In this document: positions 6,631 through 15,800 of the stretch, in pieces
Position numbering within the stretch: position 1 is the stretch's first letter
Layout of the letters: every line of letters starts with the position of its first letter
Assembly (NCBI GenBank): GCA_017624155.1
Contig: JAGANS010000086.1
Location: 1-41,654 of the forward strand
Origin: Muribaculaceae bacterium
GTDB lineage: Bacteria > Bacteroidota > Bacteroidia > Bacteroidales > Muribaculaceae
DNA: 41,654 nt
Reading direction: 5' to 3'
Translations under genes and position numbers: made by a program
Notes under the pieces: model-generated
The model's database searches: none
What the model was told of the DNA's origin: nothing
The model's input: only the letters and a program-made list of their open reading frames with translations

Positions 6631-9297
6631 TTATTTAACTACTTTGAGAGTCTTGGAGCCTGAGCGGGCCACATACACACCGGCGGCAAAGTCGCCGAGG
6701 TCGATGGCATAGCCCTGTGCTACCTTGTGACCGGCCACGTCGTAGAGCTCGACAAGGGCGCCGGCGGCGCTGACCACACCGTCGTGCAGGGTGATCTCGG
6801 TGGCATCTGCCACTGCCGAGAATACGCCCGATGTCATCTTGAGAGGTGCGTTGGCCATGGTGGTGAACTCGTTATTGTCTTTAGGCAGGCCCCATACTGC
6901 TATACCGCCCTGATTGTCGTTGTAGGCAATGTAGAGGTTGCCGGCGGCATCGAAGTCGCAGTCGAAGGGACGCGAGCCGTAGGTCGAACCCATCGTATAC
7001 TTGAGGGTGAGCGATGGCTTGCCGTTCTCGTCGTAGGTGGCTGCGAGCACACGGATGTCGCTCTTGCCGGCCACTGCGATGAGCGAGCCGTCGACACTGA
7101 CGCCCATTGCACCCATCGGGCCCGAGGTCTTGATCATATTGGCATCGCCGCAGTAGTAGTCAAACTCGCCATTGGCATTAAGGTGGAGCAGCGAGGGTAC
7201 ACCATCACTGTTGGTATCGCGGTTCTGGCCCACCCAAAGGCCGCCATGGCCGTCAGGCTCGATGCAGTCGCTCTGGTTGCGCAGTTTGTTCACACCATTG
7301 TTCATGAACAGGGGATAGATATACGACGGTGCGGCAGTCCACAGGTCGGTGGATTCGCCCAGGTCGTAGCGGGTGATGTACGACTTGTCGATAGTAGGAA
7401 TCTCGGCCGTACCGCCGGGATAGAGATCTTCGTCGGAAGTATAGAGTTTAAGACCAGCACCCGAACCAGTGACGCAGAGGTCGACTATCGATCCGTGGAT
7501 CTTGGCATCACCTTCGCTTGCAAGGCCATCGCCGTTGCGCGCGCCGCCGAATACTTCGCGGAACTCGGCAGGATTGGCGGGATCCATTACCCACACGCCT
7601 GAATGTCCGTCGCTCCAGTCGCAGATATATACATTGCCGTCGTCGGCCACATCAAGGCGCATGGGCGATGAGTTGCCGCTCCACTTCTGTCCGCCCTGGA
7701 AGGGAGTGTCGCCCTGACCGGTAACATCGGTGAGAGCTGCGTCGAGCACATAGACGCCGGTACCCTGACGCTGGCCTTTCTTTCCGTTGGCGGCAATCGA
7801 GGTAGCGTATACGCGGCCAAACCACGGGCTGGCGGGATTGGCATCGACAGCTACCGAGCGGGCGTTGGCAATCTCGAGCAGAGGGTCGCCGTTGACCGAG
7901 AACTGCACGGGCTCGCCGGTGATGGGATCAGCCGATGCGGTGATGCTCCACATGTAATCGCCGTCGGCTACACCGTCGGACTCAAAACCTACGGTATTGG
8001 TGCCGCGTGCCTGCGGGCCCAGATCGATCGTCTTCACCACCTTGCCGTCCTTGATAAGATTGAGAGTGACAGCGGTGGCATCGTCGTTGAGGGTGAAGCG
8101 CACTGAGTTGGCCTGCACGGGTTCAAGAGCCGAGGCATACACGTTGGCATGGCCCGAAGCCGTGGAAGGATCGTAGGAGGGGTCGTCCATCATGGCGATG
8201 GGGCCGCGTACCTTGGCAGCCTCGCACACTACATCTTCCTCATACTTTGTGTAGCCGTCTGCCTCGATGGCGAGGTGGTATGTGCCGGGGACGAGGTCGG
8301 GGAAGTAGAACAGACCGTTATAGTTGTTGTCGGTGGTATAGGTGAGGTTCACGCCGTTGCCGGTGAGAGTCACCTTGGCCCCGTTGATGGGCTTGTACTG
8401 GTCGTGATCGCCGAACGATGCGCCCAGATACAGCGGATCGCGGAAGATACGCTTGGCATCCTTGGCGGCGCCGGCGATGATGCCTGTCGCGGGCTGCGGA
8501 GCCTGAAAATAGTCGCAGATACCGGTATATAGCTGATAAGCCACGATATTGCTGTAATCCCGGCTGAGCATACGGTGAGCCTCGGGCTTATAGTCGTGGA
8601 AGGCTATCTCGGCCAGGAAGCCGGGACGCCACATGTGGCGGAACACGCCCAGATGGTAGCCCTCGGTCCACGATGAATAGAATGCCGAGTCCGACACGAC
8701 GTAGGGTGAGGCGGCACTCTTCATCGACTGCCAGCATGTGAGGCCGTTGTCGTGCAGATGGCGCCACGCCACAGTACCCATATCCTTGGATGCCGGTATG
8801 GCGGGATCGTTGATATTGAATGGCTGTCCGGGCACAGGATCGGCGCCGCGATACATCACCATCAGGTGGTTGGAGCCATTGCCGTTGGAGTGTATGGATA
8901 CAAACATGTCGGCGGCCCAGTCGGTGGCCTCTTCACCGATTGTAACGAGGATGCGGTCGTCCTCGGGACGGTTCTGCGTGCGCGACATCATCACATCGGC
9001 ACCGGCGGCTTCGAGCAGGCGCTGCAGTTCCAGTCCGCGCCACAGGTTGTGCTTCGATTCCCAGCAGCCTTCTTCGCATACCGAGGGGAAGGGGATGGTA
9101 GGATTCCAACGGTCGGTGGAGTTTGAGCCATCGGAGCGATAGCCATTTGCAAATTCACCCGGGATACGGGCCCCCTGCGAAGCCTCATAACCGCCGTGTC
9201 CGGGATTGATGTAGATTTTTTTGCCCTCAAGCGACTGCGCGCCTGCCACAGGGATGGCCAGCACGGCTATAAGGGCCGACAGTAGAATTTTTTTCAT
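6631..9297 (-). CDS. secreted N-acetylmuramoyl-L-alanine amidase fused to FlgD-like/propeller module
   Basis: Cuts the bond between MurNAc and L-Ala in peptidoglycan. Start at ATG 9297 gives signal peptide MKKILLSALIAVLAIPVAGA. The 34 upstream in-frame codons are rejected because they precede it. The Amidase_3 domain covers about residues 24-265, with Zn ligands His34 (NPGHGG), Glu80 (CWESKHN) and His136 (SIHSNG) and catalytic Glu230 (LAEIAFHD), so all key residues are intact. Next comes a carboxypeptidase-regulatory-like beta domain (about 305-380, GLFYFPDLVPGTYHLAIEA), then a FlgD-like Ig domain (from HANVYASALEP), a propeller-like region and a T9SS-like tail (GVYVARSGSKTLKVVK). At 888 residues it is far longer than a housekeeping amidase (about 300-450). 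The C-terminal ~500 residues recur as two stand-alone paralogues downstream. The tail suggests export to the cell surface or medium. Confidence 0.9.
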   Translation of the reverse strand: MKKILLSALIAVLAIPVAGAQSLEGKKIYINPGHGGYEASQGARIPGEFANGYRSDGSNSTDRWNPTIPFPSVCEEGCWESKHNLWRGLELQRLLEAAGADVMMSRTQNRPEDDRILVTIGEEATDWAADMFVSIHSNGNGSNHLMVMYRGADPVPGQPFNINDPAIPASKDMGTVAWRHLHDNGLTCWQSMKSAASPYVVSDSAFYSSWTEGYHLGVFRHMWRPGFLAEIAFHDYKPEAHRMLSRDYSNIVAYQLYTGICDYFQAPQPATGIIAGAAKDAKRIFRDPLYLGASFGDHDQYKPINGAKVTLTGNGVNLTYTTDNNYNGLFYFPDLVPGTYHLAIEADGYTKYEEDVVCEAAKVRGPIAMMDDPSYDPSTASGHANVYASALEPVQANSVRFTLNDDATAVTLNLIKDGKVVKTIDLGPQARGTNTVGFESDGVADGDYMWSITASADPITGEPVQFSVNGDPLLEIANARSVAVDANPASPWFGRVYATSIAANGKKGQRQGTGVYVLDAALTDVTGQGDTPFQGGQKWSGNSSPMRLDVADDGNVYICDWSDGHSGVWVMDPANPAEFREVFGGARNGDGLASEGDAKIHGSIVDLCVTGSGAGLKLYTSDEDLYPGGTAEIPTIDKSYITRYDLGESTDLWTAAPSYIYPLFMNNGVNKLRNQSDCIEPDGHGGLWVGQNRDTNSDGVPSLLHLNANGEFDYYCGDANMIKTSGPMGAMGVSVDGSLIAVAGKSDIRVLAATYDENGKPSLTLKYTMGSTYGSRPFDCDFDAAGNLYIAYNDNQGGIAVWGLPKDNNEFTTMANAPLKMTSGVFSAVADATEITLHDGVVSAAGALVELYDVAGHKVAQGYAIDLGDFAAGVYVARSGSKTLKVVK

Positions 9298-9341
9298 TGT
9301 ATGGTAAATAAGGTAATGATTGAGTGTTGGTGAGAAAAAAT

Positions 9342-9431
9342 AGCCGGCAGCCTGCCTCGGATTGTTTTGTCCATATATCCATTCCATTTCATGAATCACT
9401 TTTTAAGGCTGTAGTCGGCAGACTGCCGGCT
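9342..9431 (-). terminator. possible attenuating hairpin between lipoprotein and amidase genes
   Basis: On the minus strand AGCCGGCAG (9431-9423) can pair with CTGCCGGCT (9350-9342), and the second arm is followed by ATTTTTT, as in an intrinsic terminator, though the loop is about 72 nt. A short local hairpin (cggca 9416-9420 / tgccg 9424-9428) competes with it. It sits 29 bp after the stop at 9460. It may reduce read-through from the SusCD part into the enzyme genes. Confidence 0.45.
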
Positions 9432-9459
9432 TTTTTCTATATATTTATATATAGGAGGA

Positions 9460-11136
9460 TCAGAGCTTCTTGCCTACCTCCACCATGATGAAGCCGGCAC
9501 GCGGGGCGGCAGCCATAAGGCGTAGCTTTCCGTCAGGGCCGATTCCGGCGCCTGTGTTAGCCGAGAATGCCGAGCAGTTGGAGCCGTTGAGGCTATATTC
9601 CCACAGCACGGGACGGTCGCCCTCGCTGAAGTTGGTGAACGCGAGCGAGGTGTTCAGGCCGGCCGAAAGATCGTAGACGCGCAGGGTCTGTGCGAAGCGG
9701 TTGCTCCAGCCGAAGCAGTTGGTGGTGAGCAGATAGCGTTCGCCATTGAAGTTGACTACGCGGGCATCGTTCTCGGCGGTGCCGGGATAGTCGCAACCCT
9801 CCTTGGCATCAATGATGTTGATGACATTGAGATCCCGGTCAACGAGCAGAATAGCGCGCTGATAGGTCGATGTGAGGGTATATACGCCCTCCTCGCCGAT
9901 CACCGGATTGATTGCGCCGTAGTAGGCAACGCTGTAGGGAGGAGTGATCACCTCCGGCTCGGGCGATACGGTGTTGAAGCCCTCGACCTTGAAGCGGATG
10001 GCCATACCGCCGGCCGCATGGTCGAAGAACCACAGGTAGCCGTTGCCCTGTTCGTCGATAGTGGCGCTCATGTTGTCGCCCCAGCGGCCCTTCACTGCAT
10101 CGCTGCCGGGGAATGTGACAACTGTCTCGCATACTGCATCGCGGTCAGCCCAGTGGTAAATCTTGAGCGGAGCGGCATCGGCCAGACCGGTCGACAGATT
10201 ACATATATAGATATGACCGTGAGCCAGTGTACCCGAGCTAACCTCGAATGTACCGCCGGCGATACCGGTCTTGTCGAGCATGTGATCAAGCGGAGCGCCT
10301 GCGGCTACCTCGTCCCACAGCAGCACCTTGGGATTGGTACCGCCCTGACGCGACACAATCAGCAGCTGCTCGCCGTCGAACTGCGACCAACGGGTGTTCT
10401 CGCCCTCATAGTCGGCATATATCATGCTGCCCTCGTGGGCCGAATGATCGAATACAGTGGCATCGGCAAAGTCGCCGCCGAAGACGGGCACACCGGCAAA
10501 TGATATGTCGTAGGTCATTGTGAGGCCCATGAAGTCGATCACCAGCTGACCGGGGTCGTCGGCGCTGATCACGCCGTCCTGCATGTTGGTGAATGTATAG
10601 GTGGCACGGCGGGGAAGAGTGCTCACGCTCATCGGCTCGGCCGTAGCCGACCCCTCACAGTTGAGGAATACCGTGCCGGTAGCATCGCTTACAAAGCCGG
10701 TGCACAGCTCGCCCGAGGCATCCTTGCACCGGATGGCAGTGAGCACGGGAGTCTCCTTGGGATCGAGCATCACGAAGCGGGCGTGATACACACTCGAGTT
10801 CTGATTGTTCTGCACGGTGATGTCGGCGGTGCCGCTGCTCACGTCGTAGGTGTCCTGATCGAGCTTGGCGCCGAGCGACAGCTTGGCGGTAAAGCGCACG
10901 GCCTGAATATCCGTCTCGGCTGGGATCACAAACTGGATGGTCTTGTTCTCCTCGTCGAGTTCGCCGGGGATATTCTCGGCGCCGGTAAAGCCGCCGTTTG
11001 CCACGGCGATATTATATATGAACGTTTCGCCCGAGGGGTTGTCGTAGTTGGTGTCGTCATCGTCGCAGGCCGAGGTGATACCGGCGAGCGCAACAGCTGC
11101 ACACAGGCTGAGGGCGACTGATTTATATCGTTTCAT
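9460..11136 (-). CDS. surface lipoprotein in the SusE/F position (possibly DUF4623-like)
   Basis: A 558-residue lipoprotein: MKRYKSVALSLCAAVALAGI, lipobox TSAC, then DDDD, the acidic surface-export signal. The first ~110 mature residues form a beta domain (TFIYNIAVANGGF ... YHARFVML) resembling Ig-like domains of PUL accessory proteins. The rest is rich in beta strands with propeller-like motifs (GHIYICNLSTG, GNGYLWFFDHA, YGAINPVIGEEGVY). The overall look reminds me of Bacteroides DUF4623 proteins, but this is not certain. It lies 30 bp after susD, where PULs usually encode substrate-binding lipoproteins of the SusE/F kind, so a role in holding the substrate at the surface is inferred from position. 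No catalytic motif is visible. Confidence 0.75.
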   Translation of the reverse strand: MKRYKSVALSLCAAVALAGITSACDDDDTNYDNPSGETFIYNIAVANGGFTGAENIPGELDEENKTIQFVIPAETDIQAVRFTAKLSLGAKLDQDTYDVSSGTADITVQNNQNSSVYHARFVMLDPKETPVLTAIRCKDASGELCTGFVSDATGTVFLNCEGSATAEPMSVSTLPRRATYTFTNMQDGVISADDPGQLVIDFMGLTMTYDISFAGVPVFGGDFADATVFDHSAHEGSMIYADYEGENTRWSQFDGEQLLIVSRQGGTNPKVLLWDEVAAGAPLDHMLDKTGIAGGTFEVSSGTLAHGHIYICNLSTGLADAAPLKIYHWADRDAVCETVVTFPGSDAVKGRWGDNMSATIDEQGNGYLWFFDHAAGGMAIRFKVEGFNTVSPEPEVITPPYSVAYYGAINPVIGEEGVYTLTSTYQRAILLVDRDLNVINIIDAKEGCDYPGTAENDARVVNFNGERYLLTTNCFGWSNRFAQTLRVYDLSAGLNTSLAFTNFSEGDRPVLWEYSLNGSNCSAFSANTGAGIGPDGKLRLMAAAPRAGFIMVEVGKKL

Positions 11137-11166
11137 GTATCGGGAGTATAAACTTATTTAACAAAA

Positions 11167-12873
11167 TCATTTCCACTGCGGATTCTGCTCGAGCACATAT
11201 CCGTTTTGCTCGAAGAGCTGTATCTGGTCGGTGGGGATGGGACGTATATAATCGCGGGCCTGAGGAGCGGGACGCTGCTGGGCGGCGGGGGTCACCACCA
11301 GATAGCCCTCGGTGGCGCCGGCGGGCAGCACTGCCTTGGTCTTGTCGGCCTTCTCAAAGTCGCTGTACGAGATCCATGCGCCGGTGCTGATGGCGGGATT
11401 GTATTCGCTCCACAGGTATATGAGCTTCTTCCAGCGCTTGAGGTCATCGAGGCGCGAGCCCTCGAAGGCAAGCTCCACGCGGCGTTCGCGACGGATCTCC
11501 CACAGCAGCGAGGGCACATCGGGATCGCGGTTGGGATCATCGTACACCTGACCGCCGACAGCAGGCTGGCCGCCGATCACCTGCAGGTGGGGCATCTTCA
11601 CGTCCGGACGGTCGCGCAGCACGTTGATCGACTTGTCGAGATCGGCCTGAGACAGCGAGCCAAGTTCATAGCATATCTCGGCATAGTCGACAAGGATCTG
11701 ACCGAGGCGATACTGCGGGCAATCGGTGGTGTTCTTGGCATTGGCGGTATAGATGAGGTCGCTGCTGCCCTCCTTGCTGCGGTCCATGTATTTGCACAGC
11801 GAGAAGCCCGAGCGCGAGTAGGCAGCGCCTGTCACATCCTCGCCGGCGATATAATACTTGTCGGGGCGGATGATGAGGCTCAGACGCGGATCACGGTCGG
11901 CAAAGTATTCAGCAGCGGTCTTGGGGCAGAACGTGATGTCCTTGGCATAGACAGGCATACCGTCAGATGCGAGGAATGCGTCGGCGAAGTCGCGGCTGGG
12001 GCCTGTCTGCGGCTGCAGATAGTTGTAGTTGAGCACACTGTGGCCGTTCTTGGTGTCGATATAGCGCTTGTAGAGGATTACCTCGGGATTGCCCGAGAGG
12101 TCCTCGCTGGCAAAGAGCGACGCATAGTCGGGAGCCAGACTGTATTTGCCCGAGTTCATCACTGTGAGGCAGGCTTCCTTGGCCAGTTCAAGGCACTGAC
12201 GGGCCATATCGGCGTTGATGCCGTGATACTTGAGGAATGTGCCTTCGCGCAGCAGACGCTGAGATATCATGGCGGCAGCCACATACTTGTTGATCTGAAG
12301 CTCGCCGTCGTTTTCACGGATATTCTCGAGTGCGAAACGCAGGTCGGCCAGCACGCGCGGCATCACGAACTTGTCGCGGCTGTCGCGGGGCTTGTAAAGC
12401 GAGTCAAGCTGGGTGCTGCTGATGCGGGTGGTATACCACTGCGTGTCGCCGTAGTAGAACGACAGGTCGCAATACTCGATGCCGCGGAGCAGGCGGCCGA
12501 TGCCGCGCCAGTGGTTGCGGGTTGCATCGTCGAGGCCGGGAACCTTCTCCACGCCTTCGAGCAGATAGTTGGCACGGCGCACATACGAGTAGGTGTAGTT
12601 GCCGTCGGTGCCGCTCACCACCAGATAGGGCCAGGTGGTCTGGGTCACGTCGCTGGTGTTGTCGGTAAGCTTCTCGTTATAGCCGAAGTTGCCGCCGAAG
12701 CCCGTGAAATATGACGGGTATGAGCCGTTGGCAAACGTGCGGATGTGCGACTCGGTCTTCCAGTAGTCGTTCTCGTCTACCTGGTCAACCGGCGACACCT
12801 CGAGGTAGTCGTTGCACGATGCAAGACCTGCGCCGAGTGCCATTGCACAGAGTATTATTCTTGAGGATTTCAT
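11167..12873 (-). CDS. SusD/RagB family nutrient-binding lipoprotein
   Basis: The lid component of a SusCD importer: an outer-membrane lipoprotein that captures an oligomeric substrate and closes over the SusC channel. Signal peptide MKSSRIILCAMALGAGLASC with Cys at residue 20, followed by NDYLEVSPVDQV, the typical SusD N-terminus. TPR-like helices follow. The C-terminal region has the family pattern LLWEIRRERRVELAFEGSRLDDLKRW (shown in parts: EIRRERRVELAFEG) and ends QNGYVLEQNPQW. 568 residues is usual. The gap to susC is 21 bp, and the two genes certainly form one unit. Substrate cannot be told from the sequence; the neighbouring amidase and GHL10 genes suggest peptidoglycan fragments. Confidence 0.96.
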   Translation of the reverse strand: MKSSRIILCAMALGAGLASCNDYLEVSPVDQVDENDYWKTESHIRTFANGSYPSYFTGFGGNFGYNEKLTDNTSDVTQTTWPYLVVSGTDGNYTYSYVRRANYLLEGVEKVPGLDDATRNHWRGIGRLLRGIEYCDLSFYYGDTQWYTTRISSTQLDSLYKPRDSRDKFVMPRVLADLRFALENIRENDGELQINKYVAAAMISQRLLREGTFLKYHGINADMARQCLELAKEACLTVMNSGKYSLAPDYASLFASEDLSGNPEVILYKRYIDTKNGHSVLNYNYLQPQTGPSRDFADAFLASDGMPVYAKDITFCPKTAAEYFADRDPRLSLIIRPDKYYIAGEDVTGAAYSRSGFSLCKYMDRSKEGSSDLIYTANAKNTTDCPQYRLGQILVDYAEICYELGSLSQADLDKSINVLRDRPDVKMPHLQVIGGQPAVGGQVYDDPNRDPDVPSLLWEIRRERRVELAFEGSRLDDLKRWKKLIYLWSEYNPAISTGAWISYSDFEKADKTKAVLPAGATEGYLVVTPAAQQRPAPQARDYIRPIPTDQIQLFEQNGYVLEQNPQWK

Positions 12874-12894
12874 GTTGTACGGATGATTGGTGGG

Positions 12895-15800
12895 TTAGAA
12901 TGTGACTTGCAGACCGAATGAATATTCCTTGCTGAAGGGATATGAACGGCCGATATAGCCGCCGTCGCCTGTGGCGGTACGGGTCTCGGGATCGATGGGC
13001 ACACCGTTGAGATGATCCCATGTGAGGAGGTTCTCGAATGATGCGTATATGCGCAGCTTGGAGATGAGAGCCTTGCGGGTGATCTTCTCGGGCAGCGTGT
13101 AGCCGAAAGTGAGGTTCTTCCAGCGGCAGTAGGCCATGTTGAGCAGGTAGCGCGTCTGCTTGCGGAAGTTGGGGTTGGCGCTCTGGTAGTTGAGGGCCCA
13201 TGGACGGGGATAGAAAGCGTCGGTATTGTCCTCGGTCCAGTAGTCCATGTGGTGCTGGTAGTATGCCTCGCCATAGTGCCAGCCGGGAATCACGAGCTGG
13301 CCCGTGCCCCACAGATCGCGCTTGCCTACGCCCTGGAAGAATACGCTCAGGTCGAAGCCCTTGTACTGCAGGTCGAGACGCGCGCCGTACTGGTAGCGGG
13401 GTGTGGTGTTGCCTATCACCTTCATGTCGCCGTGATTGTCGATGGTGGGCACGCCGTTGGTGCGGCCGTCGTCGATCTGGCCGTCGCCGTCCTGGTCGAC
13501 ATATTTCACGTCGCCGGGGAGGAATTGGAAGCTTGTCTGTCCGTACTGGTCGACAAGATACTGCTGCGATGCCACGCCGTCGGCATAGCCTGTGATGCGG
13601 CCGTCGGCGTCGTAAGTGAAGTCGGCGGCGGTGAAGAGACGGTCGGTCTCATAGCCCCAGATCTCGCCGTAGGTCTTGCCGTTGTAGCGGTAGTCGCAGC
13701 GGCGCTCGTTGGGGTCGACATTGTTGAACTTGCCGGTAGCGTCGCTTATGTTGGCCGATACGGTCATGTTGAGACCGAAGGGGAAGCTGTGGTGATAGTC
13801 CACGGCAAGTTCCCAGCCGCGGGTGGTAAGGTGACCGTAATTAGTCATAGGAGCTGCCTGGCCGAAGGTAGAAGGCAGTGATGCGCCGGTGTTGATGAGA
13901 TCGGTGGTCTTGCGGCTGAACCAGTCGAACGATGCGCCGAAGCGGTTGTTGAAGAATCGCAGGTCGACACCGATATCGGTCGTGGCCACCTTCTCCCATG
14001 TGAAGCCGTCGGCCAGGGCCTTAGGCATACCGAAGGTATACACGCCGTTGTCGCCGATGATCCAGGAGCTTTCGCTCATCGACATCACAGGCAGGAACAT
14101 CGAGTTGGATACCTGCTGCGAACCGATCTTACCCCAGCTGCCGCGGATCTTGAAGAACGACCATACGGGATTGAGGCTTTCCATGAATTTCTCATTGGAC
14201 ACGATCCAGCCGGCCGAGAACGAGGGGAAGAAGCCCCAGTGCTTGCCGCGCGGGAAGCGGCTTGAGCCGTCGTAGCGCAGGTTGGCCTCAAGGAGATAAC
14301 GGCCGTCGTAGTCGTAGTTGACGCGGGCGAAGAAGCCTGTCAGTGTATTCTTGTTATTGTAGGATGTGGCTGTCATCTCGCCGGTACCGAGCGAGATCTC
14401 GGGACGGTCGGCAAGCACGAGGTCAAGTTTTTTGCCGGTCTGGCCGTAGTCGTTGTAGCTCTCGATGTTGGTGCCGACAAATGCGCCGATGTTACCGATC
14501 TTCTCGTTCTCCCATTTGTAGCGGAGCAGGGCGTTGAACACGTGGTAATCGGAGAAGGCGCTGGCCTTGCTCGACATGTTGTTGGATGCCGTTGTCCATG
14601 TCTTGTACACAAAGTCGTTGAGGCTCCAGAAGTCATAGCCGCTGGCTTCGCCGCCGTTTGTCTCGGTGTAGCGGTTCACATGGGTGAATGTATAATCAGC
14701 CTCGAGGGTGATCCCCTTGTAGATGTCGATTATCGTGCCGAGGTTGACGCGCATCCAGTTGCTGCGTATCTTGTTCATGTTTGCCTGTGCGCGCTCGGAA
14801 ATCGAGTTGTGCAGAGGCTCGCCGTTAAGGGTGCCGTAGGGGAAGGTTGCGGGCCAGCGGTACAGATAATAGAACTGGTCGTAGTTGGAGTTGAACTCGT
14901 AGGGATTGCGGGTGTCGGTACGGGTGTACATGAGCTTGGTGTGGAATTCAAACCACTTGCTGAGCTGGCTGCGGGTGCCGAACGATATGTTGTAGCGCTC
15001 CTGCTTGTCGTTGTTCACCTTCATCATGCCGGTGTTGCCCATATAGCCGAGGCCTACATTATATGATGTCTTGCCCGACGAGCCGTTGATGCTGAAGTTG
15101 TGGGTCTGCATGAACGAGCTGCTCTTTGTCATCATGTCGTAAGGATCCCACGAGCGGTAAAACTGCAGGTTGCCGTTGATCTTCTCGTAGTCGCGGCCAT
15201 AGACGAGCTCGGGCGACAGATTGTATCCGCCGTACACGCGCTCCCATTCCTTCATGCGCTCGATGGTGTTCCAGTCCCAGTACATGTTGATGTCGTTGGT
15301 CACCGAGCTCACGCCCTTGGAGCGCTCGGCACCGAGCAGTGCCAGTGTGGCGCCCTCCGAGCCGATGGCGAGCTCGGGCTTCACGGTCGGCTTCTTCCAT
15401 GCGAAGTTGTCGCTGTAGCTCACGGTGAATTTCTCGCCGAGCTTGGCTTTCTTGGTGGTGATGAGCACTACGCCGAATGCGCCCTTGATACCATAGATCG
15501 AGGCCGAGGCGGCATCCTTGAGCACCGATATACTCTCAATGTCATCGGGGCTCACTACGCTCAGGTCGTTCACCTCCACGTTGTCGACGAGGATCAGGGG
15601 GTTGGTGGAACCCTGAATCGAGCCGATCACACCGCGGATCTGCATAGAGGCGTTGTTGCCGGGCTTGCCGTTCGATGAGGTTACGTTAAGGCCGGGGACC
15701 GCACCCTGCAGGCCGCTGGTCACGTTGGTGATGGGCCGGCCTTCGAGCTGCTTGCCTACATCGACAGTACTGACGGCGCCGGTGAGGTTGACACGCTTCT

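Noticed and set aside
11206-12714. 502-residue open frame on the plus strand opposite susD
   Set aside because: Antisense shadow; the minus-strand SusD protein matches its family along its full length.
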